Shown piece by piece: positions 14,682-23,028 of a DNA stretch of 27,677 bases (within the stretch, counting starts at the first letter, position 1; the number at the start of each line of letters is the position of its first letter). Below the pieces are notes generated by a model, which was not told the DNA's origin, searched no databases, and was given only the letters and a program-made list of their open reading frames with translations. The stretch lies in contig CAYNWB010000031.1 in assembly GCA_964400785.1 (NCBI GenBank), positions 1 through 27,677 on the forward strand, given 5' to 3'. This stretch comes from CAVQGZ01 sp964400785. Lineage in GTDB: Bacteria > Actinomycetota > Actinomycetes > Jiangellales > Jiangellaceae. Both the position numbers and the translations under genes were made by a program.

Positions 14682-15434
14682 GTGGCGGGAGAGCTGGAGC
14701 GCGGGCCGGGTCCCGGCGCGCTCCCGGACCCCGACAGCGTGGTGATCCCGGACGACGTCTCGGCCCTGGAGGCCGAGGCGTGGGCCTGGCGAGCCGAGCA
14801 GCTGCGCCGCGACCGCCGTGGTCCCGGCGCCCAACAGCCGCGGTCGACCACCTGGCGGGTCGCGGGTCGCGTCGTCCCGATGCTGCTGGGCTCGTTGCTG
14901 CTCGTGGCCTTTCTCGCGAGCCTCGCCACCACGGTGCGCCCGGCCACGGTCGACAGCCTGACGCCGGCGCCGCTGGACTCCCCGTCCATCCCGGACGGTC
15001 AGGTCGGCGGGCTGCTGCCGGCAGGCATCGTCGACGTCGACGGAGCCACTCGCTCCACCCGCGCCCTGCGACCGGCGACCCTGGTGATCGTCCCAGCCGC
15101 AGGCGCCAGTCAGTCGCTCCTGGACGCGGTGTACCTGCAGTCGCAGGCCTACGGCATCGCGACCGGCCTGGTCGGCCCCCCCGAGCGGCAGGCCCTGCTC
15201 GAACGCACGTCGGACGACATCGGCGTCGGGCTCGTGCCGGTGGTGATCGATCGGCAGTCGGTGATCGCGACCAGCCTCGGCCTGCCACCCCAGGCCGACA
15301 CGACGATCGTCGTCGTGGGCACGGACGGACGCATCCAGACGGTCGTGGAGAACCCCAGCGACGGTATCCAGCTGCAGTCGGCGCTCTCGCGTGCGGCGGC
15401 AGGGTTGGACCCGCCGGGCACGAGCGGCGATTAG
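14682..15434 (+). CDS. Single-pass membrane protein of unknown function beside carD
   Basis: A 250-residue protein that I do not recognise by family. Residues 1-60 are cytoplasmic, rich in Pro, Glu and Arg. One membrane segment lies at about 64-84 (VVPMLLGSLLLVAFLASLA). The outer part (about 105-250) alternates strands and helices, with ATLVIVPAAGASQSLLDAVY and DTTIVVVGTDGRIQTVVENP, a layout resembling a thioredoxin-like fold but with no cysteine at all. It starts at GTG; the stop is followed after 11 bases by the LpqE-like gene, so the two are probably cotranscribed. A redox function is unlikely without Cys; a ligand-binding or scaffold role outside the membrane is only a guess. Confidence 0.75.
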   Translation: MAGELERGPGPGALPDPDSVVIPDDVSALEAEAWAWRAEQLRRDRRGPGAQQPRSTTWRVAGRVVPMLLGSLLLVAFLASLATTVRPATVDSLTPAPLDSPSIPDGQVGGLLPAGIVDVDGATRSTRALRPATLVIVPAAGASQSLLDAVYLQSQAYGIATGLVGPPERQALLERTSDDIGVGLVPVVIDRQSVIATSLGLPPQADTTIVVVGTDGRIQTVVENPSDGIQLQSALSRAAAGLDPPGTSGD

Positions 15435-15445
15435 GCTTGCGCCTC

Positions 15446-15943
15446 GTGACCCACCTGATGCACTCACGACCCCGCCGGCTGGCGAGCCTCGTCGTGGCGA
15501 CCGGAGCGGCTGTGGCACTGGCCGGGTGCGGCACCAACATCGGTGCCCAGACCCAGGACTGGTACGACGCCACGGACGGCACCAACAGCTCCGCCGAGTC
15601 GAGCCTGCAGGGCATGGCCGTCCGGTCGGTCGTCGTGGTCTCCGACGGCACGGACGCCGCGGTGGTGGGCACGTTCGTCAACACCTCCGACGACGCCGAC
15701 GGGGTGACCGGCATCAGCGTGGCCGGCGAGAGCGCCACCATCACCGGTGACCTCGACGTCGAGCCCGGGCAGTCCGTCCGGCTCGGCCCACCCGGGCAGG
15801 CCCGCGCTCAGGTCGACGGGGCAGACCTCGAGCCCGGGTCGACGGCCACCGTCGAGGTCACCTTCGAGGCCGCGCCCAAGCAGACGCTGAACGCGGTCGT
15901 GCGGTCTGCGGCCGGCGAGTTCGAGCAGTCAGGACCGCAGTAG
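15446..15943 (+). CDS. LpqE-like lipoprotein
   Basis: A 165-residue secreted lipoprotein. The N-terminus has basic residues, a hydrophobic stretch (LASLVVATGAAVALAGC) and a clear lipobox LAGC with Cys28 counted from GTG 15446. ATG at 15458 is an alternative start that keeps the whole signal peptide. The mature part is a compact beta-rich domain with RSVVVVSDGTDAAVVGTFVN and repeated VEPGQ/LEPGS turns. Both the fold pattern and the position next to carD suggest LpqE (Rv3584 in M. tuberculosis), whose role is not established. Only four bases separate its stop from that of the convergent regX3 gene. Confidence 0.75.
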   Translation: MTHLMHSRPRRLASLVVATGAAVALAGCGTNIGAQTQDWYDATDGTNSSAESSLQGMAVRSVVVVSDGTDAAVVGTFVNTSDDADGVTGISVAGESATITGDLDVEPGQSVRLGPPGQARAQVDGADLEPGSTATVEVTFEAAPKQTLNAVVRSAAGEFEQSGPQ

Positions 15944-15947
15944 CCGA

Positions 15948-16628
15948 TCAGGGCTCGAACTTGTAGCCCAGGCCGCGCACCGTGACGATGTGGGACGGGG
16001 CGGCAGGGTCGGGCTCCACCTTTGCGCGCAGGCGCTTGACGTGCACGTCCAGGGTCTTGGTGTCGCCCACGTAGTCGGCCCCCCAGACCCGGTCGATCAG
16101 CTGGCCGCGCGTGAGCACCCGTCCGGCGTTGCGCAGCAGAAGCTCGAGCAGCTCGAACTCCTTCAGGGGCAGCTTGGTCTCGCGACCCGAGACGGTGACG
16201 ACGTGCCGCTCGATGTCCATGCGCACCGGTCCCGCCTCGACGACCGACGATGAGGCGTCGAGGTCCTCCCCCCCACGTCGCAGCACGGCACGCACGCGTG
16301 CCACCAGCTCGCGCGACGAGAACGGCTTGGTGACGTAGTCGTCCGCTCCGAGCTCGAGCCCGACCACCTTGTCGACCTCGCTGTCCTTGGCGGTCACCAT
16401 GATCACGGGCACGTTCGAGCGGGCCCGCAGTGCCTTGCACACCTCGGTGCCCGACATGCCGGGCAGCATCAGGTCGAGCAGCACCAGGTCGTGACCGGTG
16501 CGGTCGTACTCGCTCAGGGCGGAGTCTCCGTCGGACACCACGGTGACCGTGTAGCCCTCCTTGCGCAGCAGGTACGACAGGGCGTCGCTGATCGACTCCT
16601 CGTCCTCGACAACCAGTACGTGGGTCAC
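15948..16628 (-). CDS. regX3: OmpR-family response regulator RegX3
   Basis: A 226-residue response regulator. The receiver domain (1-120) has the acidic pocket EDE, the phospho-acceptor Asp52 in LVLLDLMLPG, Thr in VIMVTAKD and Lys in VTKPFS. The winged-helix DNA-binding domain (about 130-226) includes LKEFELLELLLRNAGRVLTRGQLI, LDVHVKRLRAKVE and ends VRGLGYKFEP. It is phosphorylated by SenX3 and controls phosphate-limitation genes through PHO-box-like repeats. Its ATG overlaps the senX3 stop by 4 bases. A candidate PHO box lies upstream of the divergent phoU at 17878-17910. Identity is strong from sequence plus partners (senX3, phoU, gpmA, mshA). Confidence 0.95.
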   Translation of the reverse strand: MTHVLVVEDEESISDALSYLLRKEGYTVTVVSDGDSALSEYDRTGHDLVLLDLMLPGMSGTEVCKALRARSNVPVIMVTAKDSEVDKVVGLELGADDYVTKPFSSRELVARVRAVLRRGGEDLDASSSVVEAGPVRMDIERHVVTVSGRETKLPLKEFELLELLLRNAGRVLTRGQLIDRVWGADYVGDTKTLDVHVKRLRAKVEPDPAAPSHIVTVRGLGYKFEP

Positions 16629-17806
16629 GGGGTTCCCTCCGTCACGTGGGTGGCCGAGCGGTCTGCGGGCCGCACGGGGTCTGCTGTGGTGTGGCTGACA
16701 GGATGCCGTGGCAAGCGCAGGGTGAACGTCGACCCCGCGCCGTGCGAGCTCCAGACTGTGACCTCACCTCGGTGGGCGGCGGCGATGTGCTTGACGATCG
16801 CGAGGCCGAGACCGGTGCCTCCGGTCTGTCGTGAGCGGGCCGGGTCGACGCGGTAGAAGCGCTCGAAGATGCGGTCGAGCTCTTCGTCGGGGATGCCGAT
16901 CCCCTGGTCGGTCACGGTGATCTCCACCGCGTCCTCCCGCTCGCGCACGCCGACGGCCACCCGGGTGTGCTCCGGGCTGTACGAGATGGCGTTGTCGACG
17001 AGGTTGTTCACCGCCGTCACGAGCTGGTCCTTGTCCCCGATCACCTGCAGGCCGTGCGGACCTCCGCGCACGAGCCTGATGTGCTTGACCTCGGCGGCCG
17101 AACGGACGCGATCCATCGCCTCGGCGATCACGGCGTCGACGCGTACGGCACGGGCCGACTCCACCGGGTTGTCGAACTGCAGTCGCGACAGGTCGATGAT
17201 CTCGTTGACCAGCTTGCCCAGTCGGGACGACTCGTGCTGCAGCCGCCCGGCGAACCGACGCACCGAGTCGGGGTCGTCCGCGGCGTCCTCGATGGCCTCG
17301 GCAAGCAGCCCGATCGCCCCGATCGGCGTCTTCAGCTCGTGCGAGATGTTGGCGACGAAGTCACGTCGGGCCTCCTCGGCACGCTGCGCCTGAGTGCGGT
17401 CTTCGGCGAGCAGCAGCACCCACCCGTCCGGCAGCTCGCCCGCTCGCACCCCGAGCACGACGGGCGCCTCGTTGCGCGCCTTCTCCAGCAGCACCTGAGC
17501 CTCTTGGTTCCGGCCCGACCGCTGGACGGCTTTCGCCAGCTGCACAAGGTCGGGATGGACGACCGACCCCGCTCGCACGAGGCGGTAGGCGTAGGCCGAC
17601 GGGCTCGCCTCGACCACGGTGAGATGGGGGTCGAGCAGCACCGCGCTCGAGCGCAGGGCTGCCAGCACCGAGCTCACCTCGACGGCCGGCTGCTGCTCGG
17701 GGGCGCTCGTCGCCGCCACGCGGCGGCGAGCGACGACCAGTCCCGCCAGCACACCGACGGCCAGCGCCGCGACCGCCACCAGCGCAGCTGCCAGCCCGGA
17801 CATCAC
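16625..17806 (-). CDS. senX3: Sensor histidine kinase SenX3
   Basis: A 393-residue membrane histidine kinase, partner of RegX3. There is one hydrophobic segment at about residues 4-26, then a PAS-like region (about 45-140). The HisKA domain has His156 in ANISHELKTPIGAIGLL. The HATPase domain has the N box DNAISYSPE, the G1 box TDQGIGIPDEELDRIFERFY and the G2 box GTGLGLAIVKHIAAAH. Phosphate status is relayed to SenX3 through the Pst transporter and PhoU in the established mycobacterial model. The gene begins 169 bases from the divergent phoU GTG and is translationally coupled to regX3. The ATG opens the membrane segment almost at once, as in SenX3 orthologues. Confidence 0.94.
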   Translation of the reverse strand: MMSGLAAALVAVAALAVGVLAGLVVARRRVAATSAPEQQPAVEVSSVLAALRSSAVLLDPHLTVVEASPSAYAYRLVRAGSVVHPDLVQLAKAVQRSGRNQEAQVLLEKARNEAPVVLGVRAGELPDGWVLLLAEDRTQAQRAEEARRDFVANISHELKTPIGAIGLLAEAIEDAADDPDSVRRFAGRLQHESSRLGKLVNEIIDLSRLQFDNPVESARAVRVDAVIAEAMDRVRSAAEVKHIRLVRGGPHGLQVIGDKDQLVTAVNNLVDNAISYSPEHTRVAVGVREREDAVEITVTDQGIGIPDEELDRIFERFYRVDPARSRQTGGTGLGLAIVKHIAAAHRGEVTVWSSHGAGSTFTLRLPRHPVSHTTADPVRPADRSATHVTEGTP

Positions 17807-17877
17807 ACCACGATGGTAGGCCCGGCGACCGACAGACTCCGCGCGTGACGATCATGACCCGGGGCACTGACGTGGGA

Positions 17878-17910
17878 GTTCATCGAGACTTGCCCTGGCG
17901 TTCACGCACG
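17878..17910 (+). promoter_or_regulatory. Candidate PHO box (11-base direct repeat units)
   Basis: Three consecutive 11-base units read GTTCATCGAGA, CTTGCCCTGGC and GTTCACGCACG. The first and third match the GTTCAYC-type unit used by PhoP/RegX3 in actinobacteria; the middle one is degenerate. The site lies between senX3 and phoU, where autoregulation by RegX3 would be expected. Confidence 0.5.
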
Positions 17911-17936
17911 AGGAGCAGGTCGGTACGCACCGCACG

Positions 17937-17942
17937 TATTCT
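17937..17942 (+). promoter_or_regulatory. Candidate -10 element for phoU
   Basis: TATTCT fits the actinobacterial TANNNT pattern and lies 27 bases beyond the candidate PHO box and 33 bases before the phoU GTG. No good -35 is seen, as is usual for an activator-dependent promoter. Confidence 0.4.
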
Positions 17943-17974
17943 TGAAGATCACGACGATCGGAGGTGACCAGGAC

Positions 17975-18637
17975 GTGCGCACCATCTTCCACGAGCGCAT
18001 GACCCACGTGGTCGACCACCTCGTGACGATGAGCGGACTCGTGGCCGACATGATGGGAGAGGCCACCGCCGCGCTGCTCACCGCCGATCTCGAGCGAGCC
18101 GAGGCGTGCGTGTCGTCCGACAAGGCGGTCAACATTCTTCAGGACGCCACGGACGAGAGCATCATCGACCTGATGACGCGGCAGAACCCCGTCGCGACCG
18201 ACATGCGCAGCCTCGTGGCGGCGATGCGCATCACCACCGACATCGAGCGCATGGGCGACCTCGCAGCGCACGTGGCCAAGGTGGCACGCCGGCGCTACCC
18301 CGACCGGGCCGTACCGGACTCCCTCGTCGAGACGTTCGCCGGGCTCGGCTCGAAGTCGCAGACGATCGCGGAGAAGACCGGGCTGCTGCTCGCGTCGCAT
18401 GACGTGGAGCTCTGCGACCAGATCAAGCGGGACGACGACGAGATCGACCGCCTGCACCGCTCGATGTTTCTGGTGGTGCTCGACCACACGTGGCCCGGGA
18501 CAGCCGAGCAGGCCGTCGACCTCGCCCTGCTCGGGCGCTACTACGAGCGCTTCGGCGACCACGCGGTGCTCATCGCGAGCCACGTGCGGTACCTGATCAC
18601 GGGCTCGTACGAGAGGCTCGGCGCCCCTTCGCGCTGA
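17975..18637 (+). CDS. phoU: Phosphate-signalling protein PhoU
   Basis: A 220-residue all-helical protein formed of two PhoU repeats. Each carries the metal-binding signature: TTDIERMGDLAAHVAKVA in the first and GRYYERFGDHAVLIASHVRYL in the second. PhoU links the Pst phosphate transporter to the SenX3 kinase and dampens signalling when phosphate is plentiful. GTG at 17975 is chosen because GGAGG lies about 10 bases upstream and the protein then begins VRTIFHERMTHVV, as PhoU proteins do; the frame also opens at TTG 17942. It is divergent from senX3-regX3, in a shared regulatory gap. pst genes are not in the window. Confidence 0.94.
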   Translation: MRTIFHERMTHVVDHLVTMSGLVADMMGEATAALLTADLERAEACVSSDKAVNILQDATDESIIDLMTRQNPVATDMRSLVAAMRITTDIERMGDLAAHVAKVARRRYPDRAVPDSLVETFAGLGSKSQTIAEKTGLLLASHDVELCDQIKRDDDEIDRLHRSMFLVVLDHTWPGTAEQAVDLALLGRYYERFGDHAVLIASHVRYLITGSYERLGAPSR

Positions 18638-18660
18638 GCCGGTGGGCACAGCCCGCCGGC
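18638..18660. terminator. Bidirectional hairpin between convergent phoU and gpmA
   Basis: GCCGGTGGGC and GCCCGCCGGC pair with one G-U over an ACA loop. It starts at the first base after the phoU stop and ends 9 bases before the gpmA stop, the only structure in a 32-base convergent gap. Confidence 0.55.
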
Positions 18661-18669
18661 GGCCTGGTT

Positions 18670-19425
18670 CTAGCGGCCCTGGTTCGCGACCGCCTTGATC
18701 GCATCGGCTGCGGCGTCCGGGTCGAGGTACTCCCCGCCGCGGTGCAGCGGGTTGAAGTCGTCGTCCAGCTCGTACAGCAGCGGGATACCGGTGGGGATGT
18801 TGAGCCCGACGATGTCCTCGTCGGAGATGCCGTCCAGGTGCTTCACGAGGGCGCGCAGCGAGTTGCCGTGCGCCCCGACCAGCACGGTGGCACCGGCACG
18901 CAGGTCGGGCACGATCGCGTCGTACCAGTACGGCAGCATGCGGACGACGACGTCCTTGAGGCACTCGGTGAGCGGGCGGACCTCGGTGGGCAGCCCGGCG
19001 TAGCGCGGGTCGGCGAACTGGCTGAACTCCGAGTCGGGGTCGATCGGCGGAGGCGGGGTGTCGTAGGCGCGGCGCCAGAGCATGAACTGCTCCTCGCCGA
19101 ACTGCTCGAGGGTCTCCTTCTTGTTCTTGCCCTGAAGCCCGCCGTAGTGCCGCTCGTTGAGGCGCCAGTGCCGGCGTACGGGGGTCCAGTGGCGGTCGGC
19201 GGAGTGCAGCGCCATCTCCGTCGTCCGGATCGCGCGACGCAGCACCGAGGTGTGCACGACGTCGGGCAGCACGCCCCGCTCGACGAGCAGGTGCCCGCCG
19301 CGCTCGGCCTCGGCGCGGCCCTTCTCGGTGAGGTCGACGTCGACCCATCCGGTGAACAGGTTCTTGGCGTTCCACTCGCTCTCGCCGTGGCGCAGCAGGA
19401 TCAGACGGTAGGTGCCCTCAGTCAT
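18670..19425 (-). CDS. gpmA: 2,3-bisphosphoglycerate-dependent phosphoglycerate mutase
   Basis: A 251-residue glycolytic enzyme interconverting 3- and 2-phosphoglycerate through a phosphohistidine. Key parts are LLRHGESEWN with the phospho-accepting His13, TGWVDVDLTEKG, RRAIRTTEMAL, LNERHYGGLQGKNK, and GAHGNSLRALVKHL with the second catalytic His. Length is normal for dPGM (about 248). The end NQGR is short and family-like. It follows mshA and the YbjN-type gene on the same strand. The order mshA - ybjN-like - gpm near senX3-regX3 is the same as recalled for M. tuberculosis Rv0486-Rv0491. Confidence 0.96.
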   Translation of the reverse strand: MTEGTYRLILLRHGESEWNAKNLFTGWVDVDLTEKGRAEAERGGHLLVERGVLPDVVHTSVLRRAIRTTEMALHSADRHWTPVRRHWRLNERHYGGLQGKNKKETLEQFGEEQFMLWRRAYDTPPPPIDPDSEFSQFADPRYAGLPTEVRPLTECLKDVVVRMLPYWYDAIVPDLRAGATVLVGAHGNSLRALVKHLDGISDEDIVGLNIPTGIPLLYELDDDFNPLHRGGEYLDPDAAADAIKAVANQGR

Positions 19426-19477
19426 GCCCTCGAGAGTAGTGAGAGGGTGCGACGGCGTCCGGCGATTCGATCAGCCG

Positions 19478-19972
19478 CTACTGGGGCCGCAGGTGCTCGA
19501 AGGCGGCGAGGTTGTCGGTGGGCTCTCCTCGCGAGAGCCGCCACTGCCACTCCGCGCGGATCGCGGTGGAGAACCCCAGCTCCAGCAACGTGTTGAACGA
19601 CGAGTCGGCCGCGTCGAGCACGCGCCCGAGCAGGGCGTCGACCTCGTCCTCGCTCACGCAGGCCAGCGGTAGGCGCCCGAGCAGGTAGACGTCGCCCACA
19701 GGGTCGATGGTGAAGGCGACCCCGGCCAACCGAGCGTTGCGCTCGAGCAACCACCGGTGCATGCCGGCGTGGTTCTCGTCGGGATGCCGCACCACGAACG
19801 CGCTCACCTGCAGGCTGTGCTCACCCACGTCGAGCGTCGTCGTGGTCTGCCGCTTGTGCTCTCCCGGCAGGTCGACGGTGAACCGCGTGGGACGCTCGGC
19901 GCGCCACTCCAGCCCGGTGGCGTCCAGGGCCGCCTGCACGGTGGCGACGGCCTGCTCACGACGGCTCGACAT
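19478..19972 (-). CDS. YbjN domain-containing protein
   Basis: A 164-residue soluble protein with the YbjN domain, a fold related to type III secretion chaperones. Visible are TVQAALDATGLEWRAE near the start, TRFTVDLPGEHKRQTTTTLDVGEHSLQVSAFVVRHPDENHAG in the middle (strand-rich), then VYLLGRLPL and a C-terminal helix with FNTLLELGFSTAIRAEWQW. ATG at 19972 is preferred; GTG at 19978 is two codons upstream. It starts 11 bases after the mshA stop and is in the mshA-gpmA operon. Such proteins are conserved next to mshA in mycobacteria (Rv0487). Function is unknown; a chaperone or stress role is suggested by E. coli YbjN only. Confidence 0.85.
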   Translation of the reverse strand: MSSRREQAVATVQAALDATGLEWRAERPTRFTVDLPGEHKRQTTTTLDVGEHSLQVSAFVVRHPDENHAGMHRWLLERNARLAGVAFTIDPVGDVYLLGRLPLACVSEDEVDALLGRVLDAADSSFNTLLELGFSTAIRAEWQWRLSRGEPTDNLAAFEHLRPQ

Positions 19973-19983
19973 GCCCACCGCGA

Positions 19984-21294
19984 TCAGCGCGCGACCGCGA
20001 GCTCGGCGAAGCGGTGCGACTGCACGGCGGCGCGGGCGTCGGCGTAGCAGTCGAGCATCGAGGCCGCCGTGGCGTCCCAGCTGAATCGGCGAGCGTGCAG
20101 AGCGGCACCGGCGGCCAGGCGAGCGCGCTCGCTCTCGTCGAGAGCGAGGCGTCCGATCGCGTGGGCCCACGCGGCCGGGTCGTGCTCGCCGACGAGCAGC
20201 CCGGACGCCCCGTGGGCCACGGCGGTACGCAGCCCACCCACGGACGCCGCAACCACGGGCGTGCCGCACGCCTGGGCCTCGACGGCCACGAGCCCGAACG
20301 ACTCGCTGCGCGACGGCATGGCCACGAGGGTGGCTGCCCGGTACCAGTCGGCCAGACGAGCCGCGTCCACCGGCGGCTCGAAGCGCACGACGTCACGGAT
20401 GCCGAGGTCACGCGCGAGCAGGTCGAGCGACTCGGGGTGCTCGAGCCCGCTGCCGCTCGGCCCACCGACGATCGCGACGACGAGGCGCCGGCGCAGCTCG
20501 GGACGCTGCTCGAGCAGCACGGCCGCCGCCCTGAGCAGCAGATCGGGGGACTTCAACGGCTGGATCCGTCCGGCGAACAGCAGCAGCACCGCGTCACGGC
20601 GTACGCCCACCCGGTCTCGAGCCAGCAGCTGGTCGTCCGGGGTGAACCGGGTCAGGTCCACGCCTGGGTGCACCACCTGCAGGTGCTGGTCGTCGGCGTC
20701 GTAGAGGTCGACCAGCTGGGCGGCCTCCACGTCGGTGTTGGCGACGAGGCGGTCGGCCACCCGCACGATCTGCTGCTCGCCGATCACCCTCGTCGTCGGC
20801 TCGGCGGCGTCGCCGACCGCCAGGGACGCGTTCTTCACCTTCGCCATCGTGTGCATGGAGTGCACCAGGGGCACCCCCCACCGCTCGGCCGCGAGCCAGC
20901 CGACCTGCCCTGACAGCCAGTAGTGGGAGTGCACGAGGTCGTACCAGCCGGGTAGCTGCTCCGCCTCGGTGCGCAGCACCCCTGCGGAGAAGGCGCACAT
21001 CTGGGCCGGAAGCTCGTCCTTCGACAGGCCCTGGTACGGCCCGGCGTCGACGTGGCGTACGCGCACCCCGTCGTCCAGGGCCACCACGGGCGGCAGCTCC
21101 GACGACGTCGTGCGGGTGAAGATGTCGACCTCGGTGCCTGCTGCGGCGAGCCGGCGGGCGAGCTCGACCACGTAGACGTTCATGCCGCCGGCGTCCCCGG
21201 TGCCGGGTTGGTGCAGCGGCGAGGTGTGCATGCTGATCATGGCGACCCGGCGTGGCCGCAGGTCACGCCGGTGCGGCGTCCCAGGTGCAGTCAT
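19984..21294 (-). CDS. mshA: D-inositol-3-phosphate glycosyltransferase (mycothiol synthesis)
   Basis: A 436-residue GT4 glycosyltransferase that joins GlcNAc from UDP-GlcNAc to inositol 3-phosphate, the first step of mycothiol. The N-terminal domain has RRVAMISMHTSPLHQPGTGD followed by AGGMNVYV, the signature that separates MshA from other GT4 enzymes. HSHYWLSGQVGW and the NASLAVGDA region follow. The C-terminal Rossmann domain has FAGRIQPLKSPDLLLRA and the donor-binding ESFGLVAVEAQACGTPVVA (EX7E). ATG at 21294 is chosen: GAGGAG is about 6-11 bases upstream and the longer open frame has no such site. It leads the operon with ybjN-like and gpmA. mshB, mshC and mshD are not in the window. Confidence 0.95.
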   Translation of the reverse strand: MTAPGTPHRRDLRPRRVAMISMHTSPLHQPGTGDAGGMNVYVVELARRLAAAGTEVDIFTRTTSSELPPVVALDDGVRVRHVDAGPYQGLSKDELPAQMCAFSAGVLRTEAEQLPGWYDLVHSHYWLSGQVGWLAAERWGVPLVHSMHTMAKVKNASLAVGDAAEPTTRVIGEQQIVRVADRLVANTDVEAAQLVDLYDADDQHLQVVHPGVDLTRFTPDDQLLARDRVGVRRDAVLLLFAGRIQPLKSPDLLLRAAAVLLEQRPELRRRLVVAIVGGPSGSGLEHPESLDLLARDLGIRDVVRFEPPVDAARLADWYRAATLVAMPSRSESFGLVAVEAQACGTPVVAASVGGLRTAVAHGASGLLVGEHDPAAWAHAIGRLALDESERARLAAGAALHARRFSWDATAASMLDCYADARAAVQSHRFAELAVAR

Positions 21295-21434
21295 CGCGGT
21301 CTCCTCGTCACTCCGGCCGGCACCAGCCCCTAACCGGGCGAGAGTGTGCCGCATTCCGGTGCTCGGCACGACTCGGGTCGAGGAGTGCCGCAACTCTGGA
21401 TCGGTACACGGCAGCGGGATGGCACCCTGACGTC

Positions 21435-21956
21435 GTGCGCATCACGGTGGTCGAGGCCGACATCACGACCCAGCAGGTCGACGCGGTGGTCAACGCGGCG
21501 AGCGCGGCCATGCGGGGCGGTGGTGGTGTCGACGGGGCGATCCACCGTGCCGGCGGGCCGGCGATCCTGGCCGACTGCATCGCGCGGTTCCCGCACGGCC
21601 TGCCCACGGGTTCTGCCGGGTGGACGACCGCAGGCGACCTGCCGGCCCGCTACGTGATCCACGTCGTGGGGCCCAACCACCGCGCCGGTCAGCGCGACCC
21701 CGACCTGCTGGCGTCCTGCTACCGCGAAGCGATCCGGCTCGCCGACGAGCTGGGGGTGCGAACGATCGCGTTCCCGGCGGTGTCGGCGGGCATCTACGGC
21801 TGGCCCCTGCACGACGCCGCACGCATCGCGGTGACCACGGTCGACCAGGTCGGACGGCACAGCAGGCTGGACGAGGCGCGCTTCGTGCTGCGGGGTTCGC
21901 AGGCGTACGAGGCGTTCGCGTCCGAGGTTGCGAATAGGTCACGGGCGCCTTCGTGA
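21435..21956 (+). CDS. Macro-domain protein, probable O-acetyl-ADP-ribose deacetylase
   Basis: A 173-residue single macro domain. The family hallmarks are GDIT-like ADIT at residues 8-11, VDAVVNAASAAMRGGGGVDGAIHRAGG (adenine/ribose-binding loop and catalytic Asn/Asp region), AGDLPARYVIHVVGP, and FPAVSAGIYGWPLHDAARIAV (diphosphate-binding loop). Such MacroD-type enzymes hydrolyse O-acetyl-ADP-ribose or remove mono-ADP-ribose from proteins. The start is GTG in VRITVVEADI; the frame continues upstream without signals. It is divergent from mshA and followed 18 bases later by the L,D-transpeptidase gene. No PARP-like or sirtuin gene is close, so substrate is inferred from family only. Confidence 0.92.
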   Translation: MRITVVEADITTQQVDAVVNAASAAMRGGGGVDGAIHRAGGPAILADCIARFPHGLPTGSAGWTTAGDLPARYVIHVVGPNHRAGQRDPDLLASCYREAIRLADELGVRTIAFPAVSAGIYGWPLHDAARIAVTTVDQVGRHSRLDEARFVLRGSQAYEAFASEVANRSRAPS

Positions 21957-21974
21957 CTTGGTTGCTGCCGCACT

Positions 21975-22979
21975 ATGCGTGATCATGGTGGTGTGAGGCG
22001 TTCTCTCGGACTCGTGCTGCTGGTGGTGCTCGGCGTACTGCTGAGCGGCTGCGGCGCGGTGCAGGACTGGGCTACGACCGGCCTGTCGACGAACGAGAGC
22101 GCCCCGGTCGAGGCTGAGGCGCAGGTCGAGGAGCCCGCTGAGCCGGCCGAGTCGGCAGAGCCGCTCGACGTGCTCTCCTCGGCCTCGGAGTCGTCGGAGC
22201 CGGCGGAGCCAGGGCCGACGGAGTCGCCGACCCCCGAGCCCGAGCAGCCCGCGGACGCGGCCGTCCAGCAGGTCGCCGAGAGCCCAGAACCCGAGCCTGA
22301 GCCTGAGCTCGTCGCCGGCCCGCCCATCTGGGGCATCGGGTCGTCCGGTGACGACGTTCGCGCGCTGCAGGCGCGGTTGCGGCAGATCCAGTGGTTCGAC
22401 CGGGACCCGACGGGCTACTACGGCGACGTCACCGCGGCGGCGGTGTCGGGGTTCCAGGCCAAGCGAGGCTTTCCCGTCGTGGGGTACGTCGACCAGCGCA
22501 CGTGGGACCGCATCGTCTCGATGACGTTCGAGCCGACCCAGGACGAGCTGTACCCGCCGCCGCCCGAGCCGGAGCCCGAGAAGGTCGTCGCCGCGGTCCC
22601 GGGCCTCGACTCACGGTGCACGACCGGCCGGGCGATCTGCGTGGACAAGTCGCAGAGCGTCGTCCGATGGGTCGTCAACGGTGATGTGCTGCTGACGCTG
22701 GACGCCCGTTTCGGCTCCGAGCTGCTGCCGACGCGCGAGGGCCTGTTCTCGGTGCAGCGCAAGGTGCGCGACGAGTACTCGCGCATCTACGACAATGCGC
22801 CGATGCCCCTGGCCGTCTACTTCTCGGGCGGGCAGGCGGTGCACTACTCGCCCGACTTCGTCGCCAACGGCTACAACGGCTCGTCCCACGGATGTGTCAA
22901 CACCCGCAGCTGGGACGGCATGAGCTACCTGTTCGACGCCGCGCGGATCGGCGACAAGGTCGTCGTCTACTGGTCGTAG
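21975..22979 (+). CDS. L,D-transpeptidase lipoprotein with peptidoglycan-binding domain
   Basis: A 334-residue surface enzyme. The signal peptide ends in lipobox LLSGC with Cys26. A Glu/Pro/Ser-rich linker (about 40-110, with repeated EPEPEPE-type segments) spans the wall. A peptidoglycan-binding domain follows (about 115-175: SGDDVRALQARLRQIQWF, GYYGDVTAAAVSGFQ). The YkuD domain (about 215-334) ends with the active-site motif SHGCVN, catalytic Cys near residue 307, and a His about 17 residues earlier. Such enzymes make 3-3 cross-links between stem peptides. GTG six codons later is an alternative start; neither has a good ribosome site. It may be cotranscribed with the macro-domain gene. Confidence 0.9.
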   Translation: MRDHGGVRRSLGLVLLVVLGVLLSGCGAVQDWATTGLSTNESAPVEAEAQVEEPAEPAESAEPLDVLSSASESSEPAEPGPTESPTPEPEQPADAAVQQVAESPEPEPEPELVAGPPIWGIGSSGDDVRALQARLRQIQWFDRDPTGYYGDVTAAAVSGFQAKRGFPVVGYVDQRTWDRIVSMTFEPTQDELYPPPPEPEPEKVVAAVPGLDSRCTTGRAICVDKSQSVVRWVVNGDVLLTLDARFGSELLPTREGLFSVQRKVRDEYSRIYDNAPMPLAVYFSGGQAVHYSPDFVANGYNGSSHGCVNTRSWDGMSYLFDAARIGDKVVVYWS

Positions 22980-23028
22980 GAAGGCACCGCCCGCCGGCAG
23001 CCAGCCCAGCCCGCCGACCTGCCCTCCG

